Notes: generated by a model not told the origin, from the letters alone. DNA of 50,020 nt from Puerhibacterium puerhi (GCF_009846865.1 NZ_WUWN01000023.1:1-50020), one strand, 5' to 3'. Counted from the stretch's first letter, positions 26,717-35,606 are shown. Numbers and translations: made by a program.

Positions 26717-27784
26717 ATGGCGACGATGGGCGACGTCGCCCGTGCGGCGGGCGTGTCCGTGTCGACCGTGTCCCACGTCCTCAACGGGACTCGGGTGGTG
26801 GCGCCCGACACGCGCGCCCGGGTGGAAGCGGCGGTGGCAGGCCTGGCGTACCGCCGCAACGGCCTGGCGCGCTCGCTGGCGCGGCGCGAGACCCGCACGG
26901 TCGGCGTCGCCGTGTCGGCGCTGACCAACCCGTACTTCGGCCCGCTGGTGTCCGCGCTCAACGGCGAGCTGGAGCGGCGCGGGTACACGGTGCTGGTGGG
27001 GGACACGGGCGACGAGCCCGCGCACGAGGCGGCCGTGGTCGAGCGGATGCTCGACCAGCGCGTCGCCGGGCTGCTCCTGGCGCCGACCGCGGCGGCCGGC
27101 GGCGGCGTCGTGCCGCAGGTGCAGGCGCAGGGGGTGCCGGTGGTCCTCGTCGACCGGCACACCGACGCGGCGTGCGACCAGGTGGTGCCGCTCAACCGGG
27201 AGCCGGTGGAGCACCTCGTCGAGCACCTCGCGGACCGGCGGCACACCCGCGTGGCGGCCGTCGCGGGCCTGCCCGGCCTCGACACCACGGCCGAGCGCCT
27301 CGAGGGCTACCGCGCCGTGGTGGCCCGCCGCGGCCTCGACTACGACCCGGCGCTGGTGCTGCCCGGGCGCTCGCGGGCCGACGACGCGCAGCGCGCCGTC
27401 GCCCGGGCGTTCGCCGGGCCGGACCGGCCGACCGCCGTCGTGGTGCTCAACAACGCCATGACGATCGGCACGCTGCGCGCACTGCGCGACCTCGGCCTGG
27501 CGGTGCCGGACGACGTCGCGCTGGTCTGCTACGACGACTTCGAGTGGGCCGACCTGTTCCGCCCGCGCCTGACCGCGGTGCGCCAGGATCTCGACGGCAT
27601 GGCACGGCGCGCCGTCGAGCTGCTGCTGGGACGGATGACCGGGGACGCCCACCCCCCGGTGCTCGAGCGGGTCGCGCCGTCGCTGCGGCACCGCGAGTCG
27701 TGCGGGTGCGGCCCGGGCGCGCACGACCCGGGGTGGCCCGCGGTGGTGGAGGCGGCGGACAGGGGTGTCCCCGCCGCTCCGTAG
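26717..27784 (+). CDS. LacI-family transcriptional repressor
   Basis: A 355-residue regulator. The N-terminal helix-turn-helix reads TMGDVARAAGVSVSTVSHVLNG, then the hinge helix YRRNGLARSLARRET, then a periplasmic-binding-protein-like effector domain (VGVAVSALTNPYFGPLV, DVALVCYDDFEWADLFRPRL) to about residue 325. It is divergent from the sugar importer operon, with two palindromic operators between them, so it is very probably the operon's repressor and self-regulated. The effector is likely the imported sugar or its phosphate. ATG 26717 is preferred because GGGAGG lies seven bases upstream. A Cys-rich ESCGCGPG near the C-terminus is typical of some LacI members. Confidence 0.93.
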   Translation: MATMGDVARAAGVSVSTVSHVLNGTRVVAPDTRARVEAAVAGLAYRRNGLARSLARRETRTVGVAVSALTNPYFGPLVSALNGELERRGYTVLVGDTGDEPAHEAAVVERMLDQRVAGLLLAPTAAAGGGVVPQVQAQGVPVVLVDRHTDAACDQVVPLNREPVEHLVEHLADRRHTRVAAVAGLPGLDTTAERLEGYRAVVARRGLDYDPALVLPGRSRADDAQRAVARAFAGPDRPTAVVVLNNAMTIGTLRALRDLGLAVPDDVALVCYDDFEWADLFRPRLTAVRQDLDGMARRAVELLLGRMTGDAHPPVLERVAPSLRHRESCGCGPGAHDPGWPAVVEAADRGVPAAP

Positions 27785-27787
27785 GCT
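27782..27787 (+). promoter_or_regulatory. -10 box for a probably leaderless rarA transcript
   Basis: TAGGCT ends six bases before the rarA ATG at 27794. It lies across the lacI stop codon, so rarA probably has its own promoter. Confidence 0.45.
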
Positions 27788-27793
27788 GGGGCC

Positions 27794-29197
27794 ATGGACC
27801 TGTTCGACGCCGTCACCACGGGGCAGCACGGCACGCCGGTGGTGGAGCGGGCCGGGTCCGGCGCGCCGCTCGCCGTGCGCATGCGCCCCGCGTCGCTGGA
27901 CGAGGTGTCCGGGCAGTCGCACCTGCTGCAGCCCGGCTCGCCGCTGCGCCGGCTCGTGGAGCCCGCCGACGAGGCCGCGCGCCGTGCGGCGCCCGGCTCG
28001 GTGATCCTGTGGGGCCCGCCGGGCACCGGCAAGACGACGCTCGCCTACCTGGTCGCCACCGTCTCGGGCCGCCGGTTCGTCGAGCTGTCCGCCGTCACCG
28101 CCGGCGTGAAGGACGTGCGGCAGGTGGTCGACGACGCGCGTCGGCGGCTGGCCACGAGCGGTGAGGAGACGGTGCTCTTCATCGACGAGGTGCACCGGTT
28201 CTCCAAGTCGCAGCAGGACGCGCTGCTGCCCAGCGTGGAGAACCGGTGGGTCACGCTGGTGGCGGCCACCACGGAGAACCCGTCGTTCTCGGTCAACTCC
28301 CCGCTGCTGTCCCGCTCGCTGCTGCTCACCCTGCGGCCGCTGACCGGTGAGCACGTGCGCGAGCTGGTGCGCCGCGCGGTGGCCGACGAGCGCGGCCTGG
28401 GCGGCTCCGTCGAGCTCGCGCCCGAGGCCGAGGACCAGCTCGTGCGGATGGCCGGGGGCGACGCACGCAAGGCGCTGACCGTGCTGGAGGCCGCGGCGGG
28501 CACCGCGCTGTCCGAGGCAGCGCCGGACGCCGTGGCCGCCGGCGAGCCCGTCGTCGTCGGGCTCGAGACGGTGGAGCGCGCCGTCGACGTCGCCGCGGTG
28601 CGCTACGACCGCGACGGCGACCAGCACTACGACGTCGTCAGCGCGTTCATCAAGTCCATCCGCGGCTCCGACGTCGACGCGGCGCTGCACTACCTGGCGC
28701 GCATGGTCGCCGCGGGGGAGGACCCCCGGTTCATCGCCCGGCGCCTCGTCATCTCGGCGGCCGAGGACATCGGCATGGCCGACCCGTCCGCCCTGCAGAC
28801 CGCCGTCGCCGCGGCGCAGGCGGTCCAGCTCATCGGCATGCCCGAGGGCCGCATCGTGCTGGCCGAGGCGGTGGTCCACCTCGCGACCGCGCCGAAGTCC
28901 AACGCCGCGTACGCCGGCATCGGCGCGGCGCTGGAGGACGTGCGCGCCGGCCGCATCGGCGTCGTGCCGGCGCACCTGCGCGACGCCCACTACGCGGGCG
29001 CCGAGCGCCTGGGGCACGGCAAGGGCTACCAGTACGCGCACGACGCCCCGCACGCGATCGCCCCGCAGCAGTACCTGCCCGACGAGCTGGTGGGCCGGCG
29101 GTACTACACGCCGAGCGACCGCGGCTACGAGCGGCAGGTGGCCGAGCGGCTGGAGCGGGTGCGCGAGATCCTCGGCCGGGCGCGCCCACCGAGATAG
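27794..29197 (+). CDS. rarA: Replication-associated recombination protein A (RarA/MgsA AAA+ ATPase)
   Basis: A 467-residue AAA+ ATPase of the clamp-loader clade. Walker A is GPPGTGKTT (about 77-85) and Walker [16 protein letters not shown] (about 129-143). Sensor 1 is [11 protein letters not shown] and sensor 2 lies in [11 protein letters not shown]. The C-terminal tetramerisation domain ends [14 protein letters not shown], then [12 protein letters not shown], as in MgsA/WRNIP1 homologues. It acts at stalled replication forks and single-strand gaps. The start ATG 27794 is followed by MDLFDAV, a normal family N-terminus. It opens the conserved rarA-rpsD-DUF948-DUF6167-alaS run of Micrococcales. 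Confidence 0.95.
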   Translation: MDLFDAVTTGQHGTPVVERAGSGAPLAVRMRPASLDEVSGQSHLLQPGSPLRRLVEPADEAARRAAPGSVILWGPPGTGKTTLAYLVATVSGRRFVELSAVTAGVKDVRQVVDDARRRLATSGEETVLFIDEVHRFSKSQQDALLPSVENRWVTLVAATTENPSFSVNSPLLSRSLLLTLRPLTGEHVRELVRRAVADERGLGGSVELAPEAEDQLVRMAGGDARKALTVLEAAAGTALSEAAPDAVAAGEPVVVGLETVERAVDVAAVRYDRDGDQHYDVVSAFIKSIRGSDVDAALHYLARMVAAGEDPRFIARRLVISAAEDIGMADPSALQTAVAAAQAVQLIGMPEGRIVLAEAVVHLATAPKSNAAYAGIGAALEDVRAGRIGVVPAHLRDAHYAGAERLGHGKGYQYAHDAPHAIAPQQYLPDELVGRRYYTPSDRGYERQVAERLERVREILGRARPPR

Positions 29198-29280
29198 TCG
29201 CTCCGTGGTGGTCGCTCCGTCCGCCGCCGTGGTCGGGGCGTCCGCCGAGGTCGTGGGCCGGAAGGACGCGGCGGGTGCGG

Positions 29281-29402
29281 TAGCATGGTCAGGTTGCCGT
29301 TCGCGGCGACTCCCTGGGACCTCGGCCCCGCGGGCACGCTCCGAGCCGGAGCAGCGCCCCTACGGCTGGTCCCGCACCCGACGAGACTCCTCGCCTCGGG
29401 TG
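29281..29402 (+). promoter_or_regulatory. rpsD promoter and possible structured leader
   Basis: TAGCAT (29281-29286) is the best -10 candidate and would give a leader of about 140 bases before the rpsD GTG. Within it CACCCGA (29375-29381) pairs with TCGGGTG (29396-29402), enclosing a second stem CGAG/CTCG (29382-29385, 29390-29393) and a 4-base loop. S4 is a known autogenous regulator in other bacteria, so a regulatory leader is possible. The rest of the 29198-29435 gap shows nothing else. Confidence 0.4.
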
Positions 29403-29435
29403 TGACCTCATCCATCCGACAGGACAGGAAGCACA

Positions 29436-30062
29436 GTGACCTCTGTGACCCGTTCGCGCCGCCAGGTCCGCCTGAGCCGCGCCCTGGGCCTCGCGCTCAC
29501 GCCGAAGGCCGTCAAGCACTTCGAGAAGCGCCCCTACCCGCCGGGCGAGCACGGCCGCGCCCGCCGCCGCACCGAGTCCGACTACGCGGTGCGTCTGCGC
29601 GAGAAGCAGCGTCTGCGCGCCCAGTACGCGCTGCGCGAGAAGCAGCTCGTCAAGGTCTACGAGACCGCCCGCAAGCACCCGGGCCTGACCGGTGAGGTCA
29701 TGGTCGAGGACCTCGAGACCCGTCTCGACGCCCTCGTGCTGCGCGCCGGCTTCGGCCGCACGATCCTGCAGGCCCGCCAGGCCGTGACCCACCGTCACAT
29801 CCTGGTCGACGGCAAGATCGTGGACCGTCCGTCGTTCCGCGTGAAGCCGGGCCAGACCATCCAGGTCAAGCCGAAGTCCCAGGCCACGACGCCGTTCCAG
29901 GTCGCCGCCGCCGGCGCCCACCGCGACGTCCTGCCGGCCGTCCCGGGCTACCTGGACGTCAACCTCGAGAAGCTGCAGGCGACGCTCACCCGCCGCCCGA
30001 CCCGCGCCGAGGTCCCCGTGACCTGCGACGTGCAGCTGGTCGTCGAGTTCTACGCCCGCTGA
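29436..30062 (+). CDS. rpsD: 30S ribosomal protein S4
   Basis: A 208-residue small-subunit protein that binds the 5' domain of 16S rRNA early in assembly. It has the [26 protein letters not shown] block (written in two parts: [12 protein letters not shown] and [10 protein letters not shown]), and an S4 RNA-binding domain ([36 protein letters not shown]) at about 90-150. The N-terminus has no Cys residues, so it is the zinc-independent form usual in Actinobacteria. It stands alone outside the alpha operon, which is also usual in this group. The start is GTG 29436, with an AGGA ribosome site upstream. Confidence 0.96.
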   Translation: MTSVTRSRRQVRLSRALGLALTPKAVKHFEKRPYPPGEHGRARRRTESDYAVRLREKQRLRAQYALREKQLVKVYETARKHPGLTGEVMVEDLETRLDALVLRAGFGRTILQARQAVTHRHILVDGKIVDRPSFRVKPGQTIQVKPKSQATTPFQVAAAGAHRDVLPAVPGYLDVNLEKLQATLTRRPTRAEVPVTCDVQLVVEFYAR

Positions 30063-30098
30063 CGCGGCGCGCGCGGCACGCCCGCGCGAGCACCTGAC

Positions 30099-30143
30099 GG
30101 ACGCCCCGTCGCCCTGCCTCCGGCAGCGTGCGGCGGGGCGTCC
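30099..30143 (+). terminator. Strong hairpin after rpsD
   Basis: GGACGCCCCG (30099-30108) pairs perfectly with CGGGGCGTCC (30134-30143). Inside it CTGCC/GGCAG forms a second stem with a 3-base loop. The position 37 bases after the rpsD stop fits a terminator; no T-tract follows. Confidence 0.6.
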
Positions 30144-30193
30144 GCGCACGTCCGGGACGTGCCCGCAGGGCCGGCCCGGCGGCCGGTGTCGGA

Positions 30194-30263
30194 TAGGGTG
30201 ACCTGCGCACGCCGACGGCGTGCGCCCCCCGCAGGGCCGGCGCGGCCGTCGCCGTGGCCCTGC
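30194..30263 (+). promoter_or_regulatory. Promoter and two-hairpin leader of the DUF948 operon
   Basis: TAGGGT (30194-30199) is a -10 candidate. Right behind it come two perfect inverted repeats: GCGCACGCC/GGCGTGCGC (30205-30225, loop GAC) and GCAGGGCC/GGCCCTGC (30231-30263) with a nested GGCG/CGCC. The second ends about ten bases before the GAGGAAGGG ribosome site, so both would sit in the mRNA leader. Confidence 0.45.
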
Positions 30264-30289
30264 AGGTCCGTGCGAGGAAGGGAACCGGA

Positions 30290-30664
30290 ATGACCGTGGG
30301 AGACGTGGCCGGGCTCATCGCCGCCATCGCCTTCGTGCTGCTCGTCGGCGCCCTGGCCGTGCCGCTGGTCAAGCTGGGCCGGGTCCTGGACGAGGCGACG
30401 CGCTCGATCCGCGAGGTCACGGAGCACTCCGTGCCGATCCTCGACGAGGCGGCCACGACCGTCGCGGGCGCCAACACGCAGCTGGGCAAGGTGGACACGA
30501 TCACGACGTCGGCCGCCCAGGTGAGCGAGAACGTCTCCGCGCTCTCCGGCCTGTACGCCGCGACGCTGGGCCGTCCGCTGGTGAAGGTGGCGGCGTTCTC
30601 CTACGGCGTGCGCCAGGCCTTCGCCGGCGCGGCCCGCAAGGCCACCGACCGGGGCGGCCGCTGA
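30290..30664 (+). CDS. DUF948 domain protein
   Basis: A 124-residue protein. One N-terminal transmembrane helix (about 5-25) is followed by an amphipathic helical region with regularly spaced hydrophobics (LDEATRSIREVTEHSVPILD), resembling the DUF948 family of short membrane-anchored coiled coils; the C-terminus is basic. Function unknown; related proteins are often annotated as general stress or chemotaxis-sensor-like, without evidence. ATG 30290 is preceded by GAGGAAGGGAACCGGA. Its stop overlaps the start of the next gene (TGATG). It lies between rpsD and alaS, as in other Micrococcales. Confidence 0.85.
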   Translation: MTVGDVAGLIAAIAFVLLVGALAVPLVKLGRVLDEATRSIREVTEHSVPILDEAATTVAGANTQLGKVDTITTSAAQVSENVSALSGLYAATLGRPLVKVAAFSYGVRQAFAGAARKATDRGGR

Positions 30665-31005
30665 TGCGCCGCCTGTTCTGGGTCGGGGTCGGCGTCGCCG
30701 TCACGGTCGTCGTCTACCGCCGCGGCCGTCGCCTGGTGCGCCAGTACGTGCCCGCGAGCCTCGCCGAGCGTGCCGAGCACGCCGCCTCCGCGGCGGGCCG
30801 CCGCGCCGGCGACGCCGCGCAGGAGTTCCGCGCGCGCTTCACCGAGGCGCGCGCCGCCCGCGAGGCCGAGCTGCTCGAGGCGCTCCTGGCCGAGGGGCAG
30901 GCCGATCCGGCCGAGACCCGTGCCCGCCGAGCTACCGGCGCCCGCGGCGCCACGGCCGCGGGCGGTCCGGACGACGACGAGGACGAGCTCGGCTACTCCT
31001 TCTGA
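30664..31005 (+). CDS. DUF6167-like small membrane-anchored protein
   Basis: A 113-residue protein: a short N-terminal hydrophobic segment (LFWVGVGVAVTVVVY, 4-18), a basic patch (RRGRRLVRQY), an Ala/Glu/Arg-rich helix (about 30-85) and an acidic tail DDDEDELGYSF. No enzymatic motif. It is coupled to the DUF948 gene by a TGATG overlap, so the two are co-expressed and could interact through their helical parts at the membrane; that is inference. I recall this gene pair as constant upstream of alaS in Cellulomonas-like genomes, where it carries the DUF6167 name. Confidence 0.78.
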   Translation: MRRLFWVGVGVAVTVVVYRRGRRLVRQYVPASLAERAEHAASAAGRRAGDAAQEFRARFTEARAAREAELLEALLAEGQADPAETRARRATGARGATAAGGPDDDEDELGYSF

Positions 31006-31032
31006 GCAGCCCTGAGCAGCCCTGAGCAGCCC
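31003..31032 (+). repeat. 10-base tandem repeat at the DUF6167 stop codon
   Basis: Three exact copies of TGAGCAGCCC begin with the stop codon itself; a fourth partial copy follows after one extra C. The unit repeats the TGA stop in successive frames, so readthrough or frameshift products would still end here. Confidence 0.8.
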
Positions 31033-31067
31033 CTGAGCCGCTCGGCGTCGGCCCGGCAGGTGGCAGA

Positions 31068-31094
31068 CCCGCCCGGCCCGTGCCGTCGGGCGGG
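31068..31094 (+). terminator. Hairpin between the DUF6167 gene and alaS
   Basis: CCCGCCCG (31068-31075) pairs with CGGGCGGG (31087-31094) around an 11-base loop. It probably ends the DUF948-DUF6167 transcript. The remaining ~130 bases before alaS show only a GAGAAT -10-like box near 31188. Confidence 0.5.
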
Positions 31095-31226
31095 GGCGCC
31101 GTCGTCGGACCGGACCCACAGACCCCTCGCCTCGCGGGAGGCACACCGCGAGCACCACCCGTTCGGAGCAGCGCGCCGTGCGCGCGAGAATGTCTCTGGC
31201 ACCACCCCTCACCCGTGAAGGACACC

Positions 31227-33923
31227 ATGCGCACCGCCGACATCCGCCAGCGTTGGCTCGACTACTTCGGCTCCAAGGGGCACCACCTGGCCCCCAGCGT
31301 GCCGCTGGTCTCGCCCGACCCCTCGATCCTGTTCACCATCGCGGGCATGGTGCCGTTCATCCCCTACATCCTGGGCACCGAGCCGGCGCCGTGGCCGCGC
31401 GTGGCCAGCGTCCAGAAGTGCATCCGCACCAACGACATCGAGAACGTCGGGCGCACCACGCGCCACGGCACGTTCTTCCAGATGAACGGCAACTTCTCGT
31501 TCGGCGACTACTTCAAGCGCGAGGCCATCGACTTCGCCTGGGAGCTGCTGACCACCGAGCAGTCGAAGGGCGGCTACGGGTTCGACGGCGACCGCATGTG
31601 GGTCACGATCTGGGAGCAGGACGCCGAGGCGTACGACGCGCTGACCAAGGGCGTCGGCCTGGACCCCAAGCACATCGTGCGCCTGCCGCGCGAGGAGAAC
31701 TTCTGGGACACCGGCCAGCCCGGCCCGGCCGGCCCGTGCGCCGAGTGGCACTACGACCGCGGCCCGGCCTACGGCCCCGAGGCCGAGGGCGGCAACGTCG
31801 ACCCGGGCGGCGACCGCTACCTCGAGGTGTGGAACCTGGTGTTCGACCAGTTCATCCGCGGGGAGGGGCAGGGCAAGGACTACCCGCTGCTGGGCGAGCT
31901 CGAGCACAAGAGCATCGACACCGGCGCCGGCCTGGAGCGCATCGCCTACCTGCTGCAGGGCAAGGAGAACCTCTACGAGATCGACGAGGTCTTCCCCGTC
32001 ATCGCGGCCGTCGAGGAGCTGTCCGGCAAGCGCTACGGGGCCGACCCCGAGGACGACGTGCGCATGCGCGTGGTCGCCGACCACGTCCGCTCGGCGCTCA
32101 TGGTCATCGGCGACGGGGTGCGCCCGTCCAACGAGGGCCGCGGCTACGTGCTGCGCCGCCTGCTGCGCCGCGCCGTGCGCGCGGTGCGCCTGCTCGGGTA
32201 CGACGCCGAGGCGCTGCCCGTGCTGCTGCCGGTCTCCAAGGACGCGATGAAGGCCTCCTACCCGGAGCTGGAGACCGACTTCGCCCGGATCAGCGACGTG
32301 GCCTACGGCGAGGAGGACGCGTTCCGCCGCACGCTCGCGCAGGGCACCACGATCCTGGACACCGCCGTGTCGAAGGCGAAGGCCGCCGCGGGGACCGGGG
32401 CGGCCACGCTGTCGGGCTCCGAGGCCTTCCAGCTGCACGACACCTACGGCTTCCCGATCGACCTGACGCTCGAGATGGCGGCCGAGCAGGGCGTCCAGGT
32501 GGACGAGAAGGCCTTCCGCGAGCTCATGGCCGAGCAGAAGCAGCGCGCCCGCGCCGACGCGCTCGCCAAGAAGACCGGTCACGCCGACCTGCGCGCCTAC
32601 GAGACGATCGCCGGCGAGCTGGCCGCGCCGGTCGAGTTCCTCGGCTACTCCCAGCAGGAGGCCGCGGTCACCGTGGCGGGCCTGCTCGTCGACGGCGTGC
32701 CCGCGCCGGCCGCGACGGCGCCCGCCGACGTCGAGGTCGTGCTCGACCGCACGCCGTTCTACGCGGAGGCCGGCGGGCAGCTCGCCGACCAGGGCACGAT
32801 CGTGCTCGACGGCGGCGCGACCATCGAGGTCGACGACGTGCAGCGGCCGATCAAGGGCCTCAACGTGCACCGCGGCCGCCTCGTGGAGGGCACCGTGGCG
32901 CTCGGCGACCCCGGCACCGCCACGATCGACGTCGAGCGCCGCGTGGCGATCAGCCGCGCGCACTCCGCGACGCACATGATCCACAAGGCGCTGCACGAGC
33001 TCGTGGGCCCGGACCGTACGCAGGCGGGCTCGGAGAACGCGCCCAGCCGCGTGCGCTTCGACTTCCGCTCGCCGTCGGCGGTGCCCGCCTCGGCGCTGCA
33101 GGAGATCGAGGAGCGCGTCAACGTGCGCCTCGCCGAGAACCTCGACGTCACCGACCAGCTCATGCCGCTGGACCAGGCGCGCGAGCTGGGCGCCATGGCC
33201 CTGTTCGGCGAGAAGTACGGCGACATCGTGCGCGTCGTCTCCATCGGCGGCGACTGGTCGCGCGAGCTGTGCGGCGGCACGCACGTCAAGGCGTCCGGCG
33301 AGATCGGCCGCGTCGCGCTGCTGGGCGAGTCGTCCATCGGCTCGGGCGTGCGCCGCGTCGACGCGCTGGTCGGCGACGGGGCCTACGGCTTCCAGGCCAA
33401 GGAGCACGCGCTGGTCGGTCAGCTCACCGGGATGCTGGGGGCGCGTCCCGAGGAGCTGGGCGAGCGCGTCGGCTCGCTGCTGGCGCGCCTGAAGGAGACG
33501 GAGAAGGAGCTCGCCGCGCTGCGCCAGGCGAGGCTGCTGTCCGCCGCCGGCACGCTCGCGGCGGAGGCGCCGCGCGTCGGTGCCGTGCGCGTCGTCACGC
33601 ACGACGCCGGTGAGGTCGCCTCGGCCGACGACCTGCGGGCGCTGGCGCTGGACGTGCGCGGCCGCCTCGGCGACGCCGACCCGGCGCTGGTCGCGGTCGG
33701 CGGCGTGTCGAACGGCCGCCCGCTGGTCGTCGTCGCGACGAACGCGCCGGCGCGCGAGGCGGGCCTGCGCGCGGGCGACTTCGTCAAGGCTGCCGCCGGT
33801 GTGCTCGGTGGCGGCGGCGGCGGCAAGCCGGACCTCGCCCAGGGTGGCGGCTCCGACGCGACGGCCCTGCCGGCCGCGCTGTCCGGCGTCGTCGACGGCG
33901 TCCGCGACGGGATCGTCGGCTGA
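31227..33923 (+). CDS. alaS: Alanyl-tRNA synthetase
   Basis: An 898-residue class II synthetase of full length. The catalytic core occupies the first ~350 residues (MRTADIRQRWLDYFGSKGHH, VQKCIRTNDIENVGRTTRH, GLERIAYLLQGKENLYEID). The editing domain has the zinc ligands HSATH (about 575-579) and CGGTH (about 683-687). The C-terminal DHHA1 domain ends with the Gly-rich GGGGGGKPDLAQGGG. It charges tRNA-Ala and hydrolyses mischarged Ser/Gly-tRNA. ATG 31227 is preceded by GAAGGA; earlier in-frame starts add non-homologous residues. It is followed by ruvX after only five bases, so probably one operon with ruvX-mltG. Confidence 0.97.
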   Translation: MRTADIRQRWLDYFGSKGHHLAPSVPLVSPDPSILFTIAGMVPFIPYILGTEPAPWPRVASVQKCIRTNDIENVGRTTRHGTFFQMNGNFSFGDYFKREAIDFAWELLTTEQSKGGYGFDGDRMWVTIWEQDAEAYDALTKGVGLDPKHIVRLPREENFWDTGQPGPAGPCAEWHYDRGPAYGPEAEGGNVDPGGDRYLEVWNLVFDQFIRGEGQGKDYPLLGELEHKSIDTGAGLERIAYLLQGKENLYEIDEVFPVIAAVEELSGKRYGADPEDDVRMRVVADHVRSALMVIGDGVRPSNEGRGYVLRRLLRRAVRAVRLLGYDAEALPVLLPVSKDAMKASYPELETDFARISDVAYGEEDAFRRTLAQGTTILDTAVSKAKAAAGTGAATLSGSEAFQLHDTYGFPIDLTLEMAAEQGVQVDEKAFRELMAEQKQRARADALAKKTGHADLRAYETIAGELAAPVEFLGYSQQEAAVTVAGLLVDGVPAPAATAPADVEVVLDRTPFYAEAGGQLADQGTIVLDGGATIEVDDVQRPIKGLNVHRGRLVEGTVALGDPGTATIDVERRVAISRAHSATHMIHKALHELVGPDRTQAGSENAPSRVRFDFRSPSAVPASALQEIEERVNVRLAENLDVTDQLMPLDQARELGAMALFGEKYGDIVRVVSIGGDWSRELCGGTHVKASGEIGRVALLGESSIGSGVRRVDALVGDGAYGFQAKEHALVGQLTGMLGARPEELGERVGSLLARLKETEKELAALRQARLLSAAGTLAAEAPRVGAVRVVTHDAGEVASADDLRALALDVRGRLGDADPALVAVGGVSNGRPLVVVATNAPAREAGLRAGDFVKAAAGVLGGGGGGKPDLAQGGGSDATALPAALSGVVDGVRDGIVG

Positions 33924-33928
33924 CCGCC

Positions 33929-34447
33929 GTGACCCGGCCGTTCGGACCCGAGGCGGGCACCGCGGGCGTCGCCCGTGGGGCCCGCCTCGGCGTGGACGTC
34001 GGCAAGGCGCGCATCGGCCTGGCCGCCTCGGACCCCGACGGTCTCGTCGCCACCCCGGTGGAGACGGTGCCGCGGGTGCTCGGGGGCGAGGGGAGGACGG
34101 CGGACGTCGCGCGCATCGCCGCCGAGGTCGACGAGCGGCTCGCCGCGGTGGTCTACGTCGGGCTGCCGCGGCACCTGTCGGGGGCGGAGGGGGCCGCCAC
34201 GCAGGACGCCCGAGGGTTCGCCGCGCGGCTCGCCGCCGCGGTCGCGCCCGTGCCGGTGCGCGTCGTCGACGAGCGGATGAGCACCGTCGCCGCGCACGCG
34301 CAGCTGCGCGCCGCCGGGCGCAAGACCAAGAGCCACCGCCCGGTGATCGACCAGGCGGCGGCCGTTATCATTCTGCAATCTGCACTCGACGTGGAGCGGG
34401 CAGCGGGGACACGCGCCGGCGAGCTCGTCGAGGCACCCACCCCCTGA
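33929..34447 (+). CDS. ruvX: Holliday junction resolvase-like RuvX (YqgF)
   Basis: A 172-residue RNase H-fold protein. GVDVGKARIGLAASDP (about 21-36, first catalytic Asp), VVYVGLPRHLSG and VRVVDERMSTVAA (second acidic site) are diagnostic; the final Asp lies in SHRPVIDQAAAVIIL. YqgF takes part in 16S rRNA 5'-end processing and may resolve recombination intermediates. The start is GTG 33929, six bases after the alaS stop. The usual alaS-ruvX-mltG-aroE order is kept. Confidence 0.93.
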   Translation: MTRPFGPEAGTAGVARGARLGVDVGKARIGLAASDPDGLVATPVETVPRVLGGEGRTADVARIAAEVDERLAAVVYVGLPRHLSGAEGAATQDARGFAARLAAAVAPVPVRVVDERMSTVAAHAQLRAAGRKTKSHRPVIDQAAAVIILQSALDVERAAGTRAGELVEAPTP

Positions 34448-34475
34448 CGCAGGACTGACGAACAGGACCTCCCGC

Positions 34476-35606
34476 GTGACCGACCTCTTCGAGCCCCCCG
34501 CCCTCCAGCAGCCCGTGCCGAGCAGGCGCTCGGCCGCGCGGCAGCGGGCCGCGGCGAAGCGCCGGCGGCGCCGTCGCCGCCGGACCGCGCTCGTCGTCGT
34601 GGCGTGCCTCCTCGTGGTCGGCGCCGTCGGCTACGTCACCTGGGGCAACGTCTCGGGCCTGCTGAGCAACCCGTTCTCGCGCGAGGCGGAGGACTTCCCC
34701 GGGCCGGGCGACCAGGCGGTGGAGGTCGAGATCCCGGCCGGCGCCACCGGCGCTGAGATGGGCCAGGTGCTCAAGGACGCCGGCGTGGTCGCGTCCGTGG
34801 AGGCGTTCAAGCAGGCGTTCGGCGAGAACCCGCAGGCGGCCGGCATCCAGCCGGGCGTCTACCAGCTGCTGACCGAGATGAAGGCGTCGGACGCCGTCGC
34901 CGCGCTCGCCAAGAACGAGAAGCTCGAGACCCGGGTGACGATCCCGGAGGGCTTCACGGCCGAGCAGGTGCTCGAGCGCATCGCGTCGGTGACCACGATC
35001 TCGCGCGCCGACCTCGACGCGGCCGTGGCCGACCCCACGTCGATCGGGCTGCCCGCCGAGGCCGACGGCACGGTGGAGGGCTGGCTGTCGCCGGCCACGT
35101 ACACGGTGCAGCCGGACGACACGGCGCAGACCCTGCTGAGCCAGATGGTCGCGCGCACGGTCTCGGAGCTCGACGAGCTCGGCGTCGCCGCCGAGGACCG
35201 CCACGAGGTGCTCACCGAGGCCTCGATCGTCGAGCGCGAGGCGCCGGACGACTACCGGGGCCAGGTCGCGCGCGTCATCGACAACCGCCTCGAGCGCGGC
35301 GAGCCGCTCGGCATGGACGCCATCGACGCCTACGGCCTGCGCAAGCCGGCGAGCGAGATCACCCGCGACGAGTTCAACGACCCCGACCTGCCGTACGCCT
35401 CCCGGGTGCACCAGGGGCTGCCCCCGACGCCGATCGGCAACCCGGGCCGCGCGTCGATCGAGGCGGTCGTGCACCCGCCGGCCGGCGACTGGCTCTGGTA
35501 CGTGACGGTCAACCTCGACACGGGCGAGACGAAGTTCACCGACAACTACGACGAGTTCCAGCAGCTCAAGCAGGAGTACCAGGAGTGGCAGGAGAACCAG
35601 GGGTGA
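34476..35606 (+). CDS. mltG: Endolytic murein transglycosylase MltG
   Basis: A 376-residue single-pass membrane protein. A basic cytoplasmic tail (RRSAARQRAAAKRRRRRRRR), one transmembrane helix (about 30-52), a LysM-like part and the YceG domain follow. The conserved IPEGFTAEQVLERIA, the catalytic Glu in LTEASIVEREA (about 250) and the HQGLPPTPIGNPG loop near 310 are present. MltG cleaves nascent glycan strands and sets their length. GTG 34476 has an AGGA ribosome site nine bases upstream. Its stop overlaps the aroE start (GTGA), so it is coupled to shikimate genes, as in other Actinobacteria. Confidence 0.95.
   Translation: MTDLFEPPALQQPVPSRRSAARQRAAAKRRRRRRRRTALVVVACLLVVGAVGYVTWGNVSGLLSNPFSREAEDFPGPGDQAVEVEIPAGATGAEMGQVLKDAGVVASVEAFKQAFGENPQAAGIQPGVYQLLTEMKASDAVAALAKNEKLETRVTIPEGFTAEQVLERIASVTTISRADLDAAVADPTSIGLPAEADGTVEGWLSPATYTVQPDDTAQTLLSQMVARTVSELDELGVAAEDRHEVLTEASIVEREAPDDYRGQVARVIDNRLERGEPLGMDAIDAYGLRKPASEITRDEFNDPDLPYASRVHQGLPPTPIGNPGRASIEAVVHPPAGDWLWYVTVNLDTGETKFTDNYDEFQQLKQEYQEWQENQG

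Noticed and set aside
25493-29053. Apparent 1186-codon minus-strand protein including the sugar-binding protein
   Set aside because: The real gene starts at 26575 with AAGGAG and a lipoprotein signal; upstream it runs antisense to lacI and rarA.
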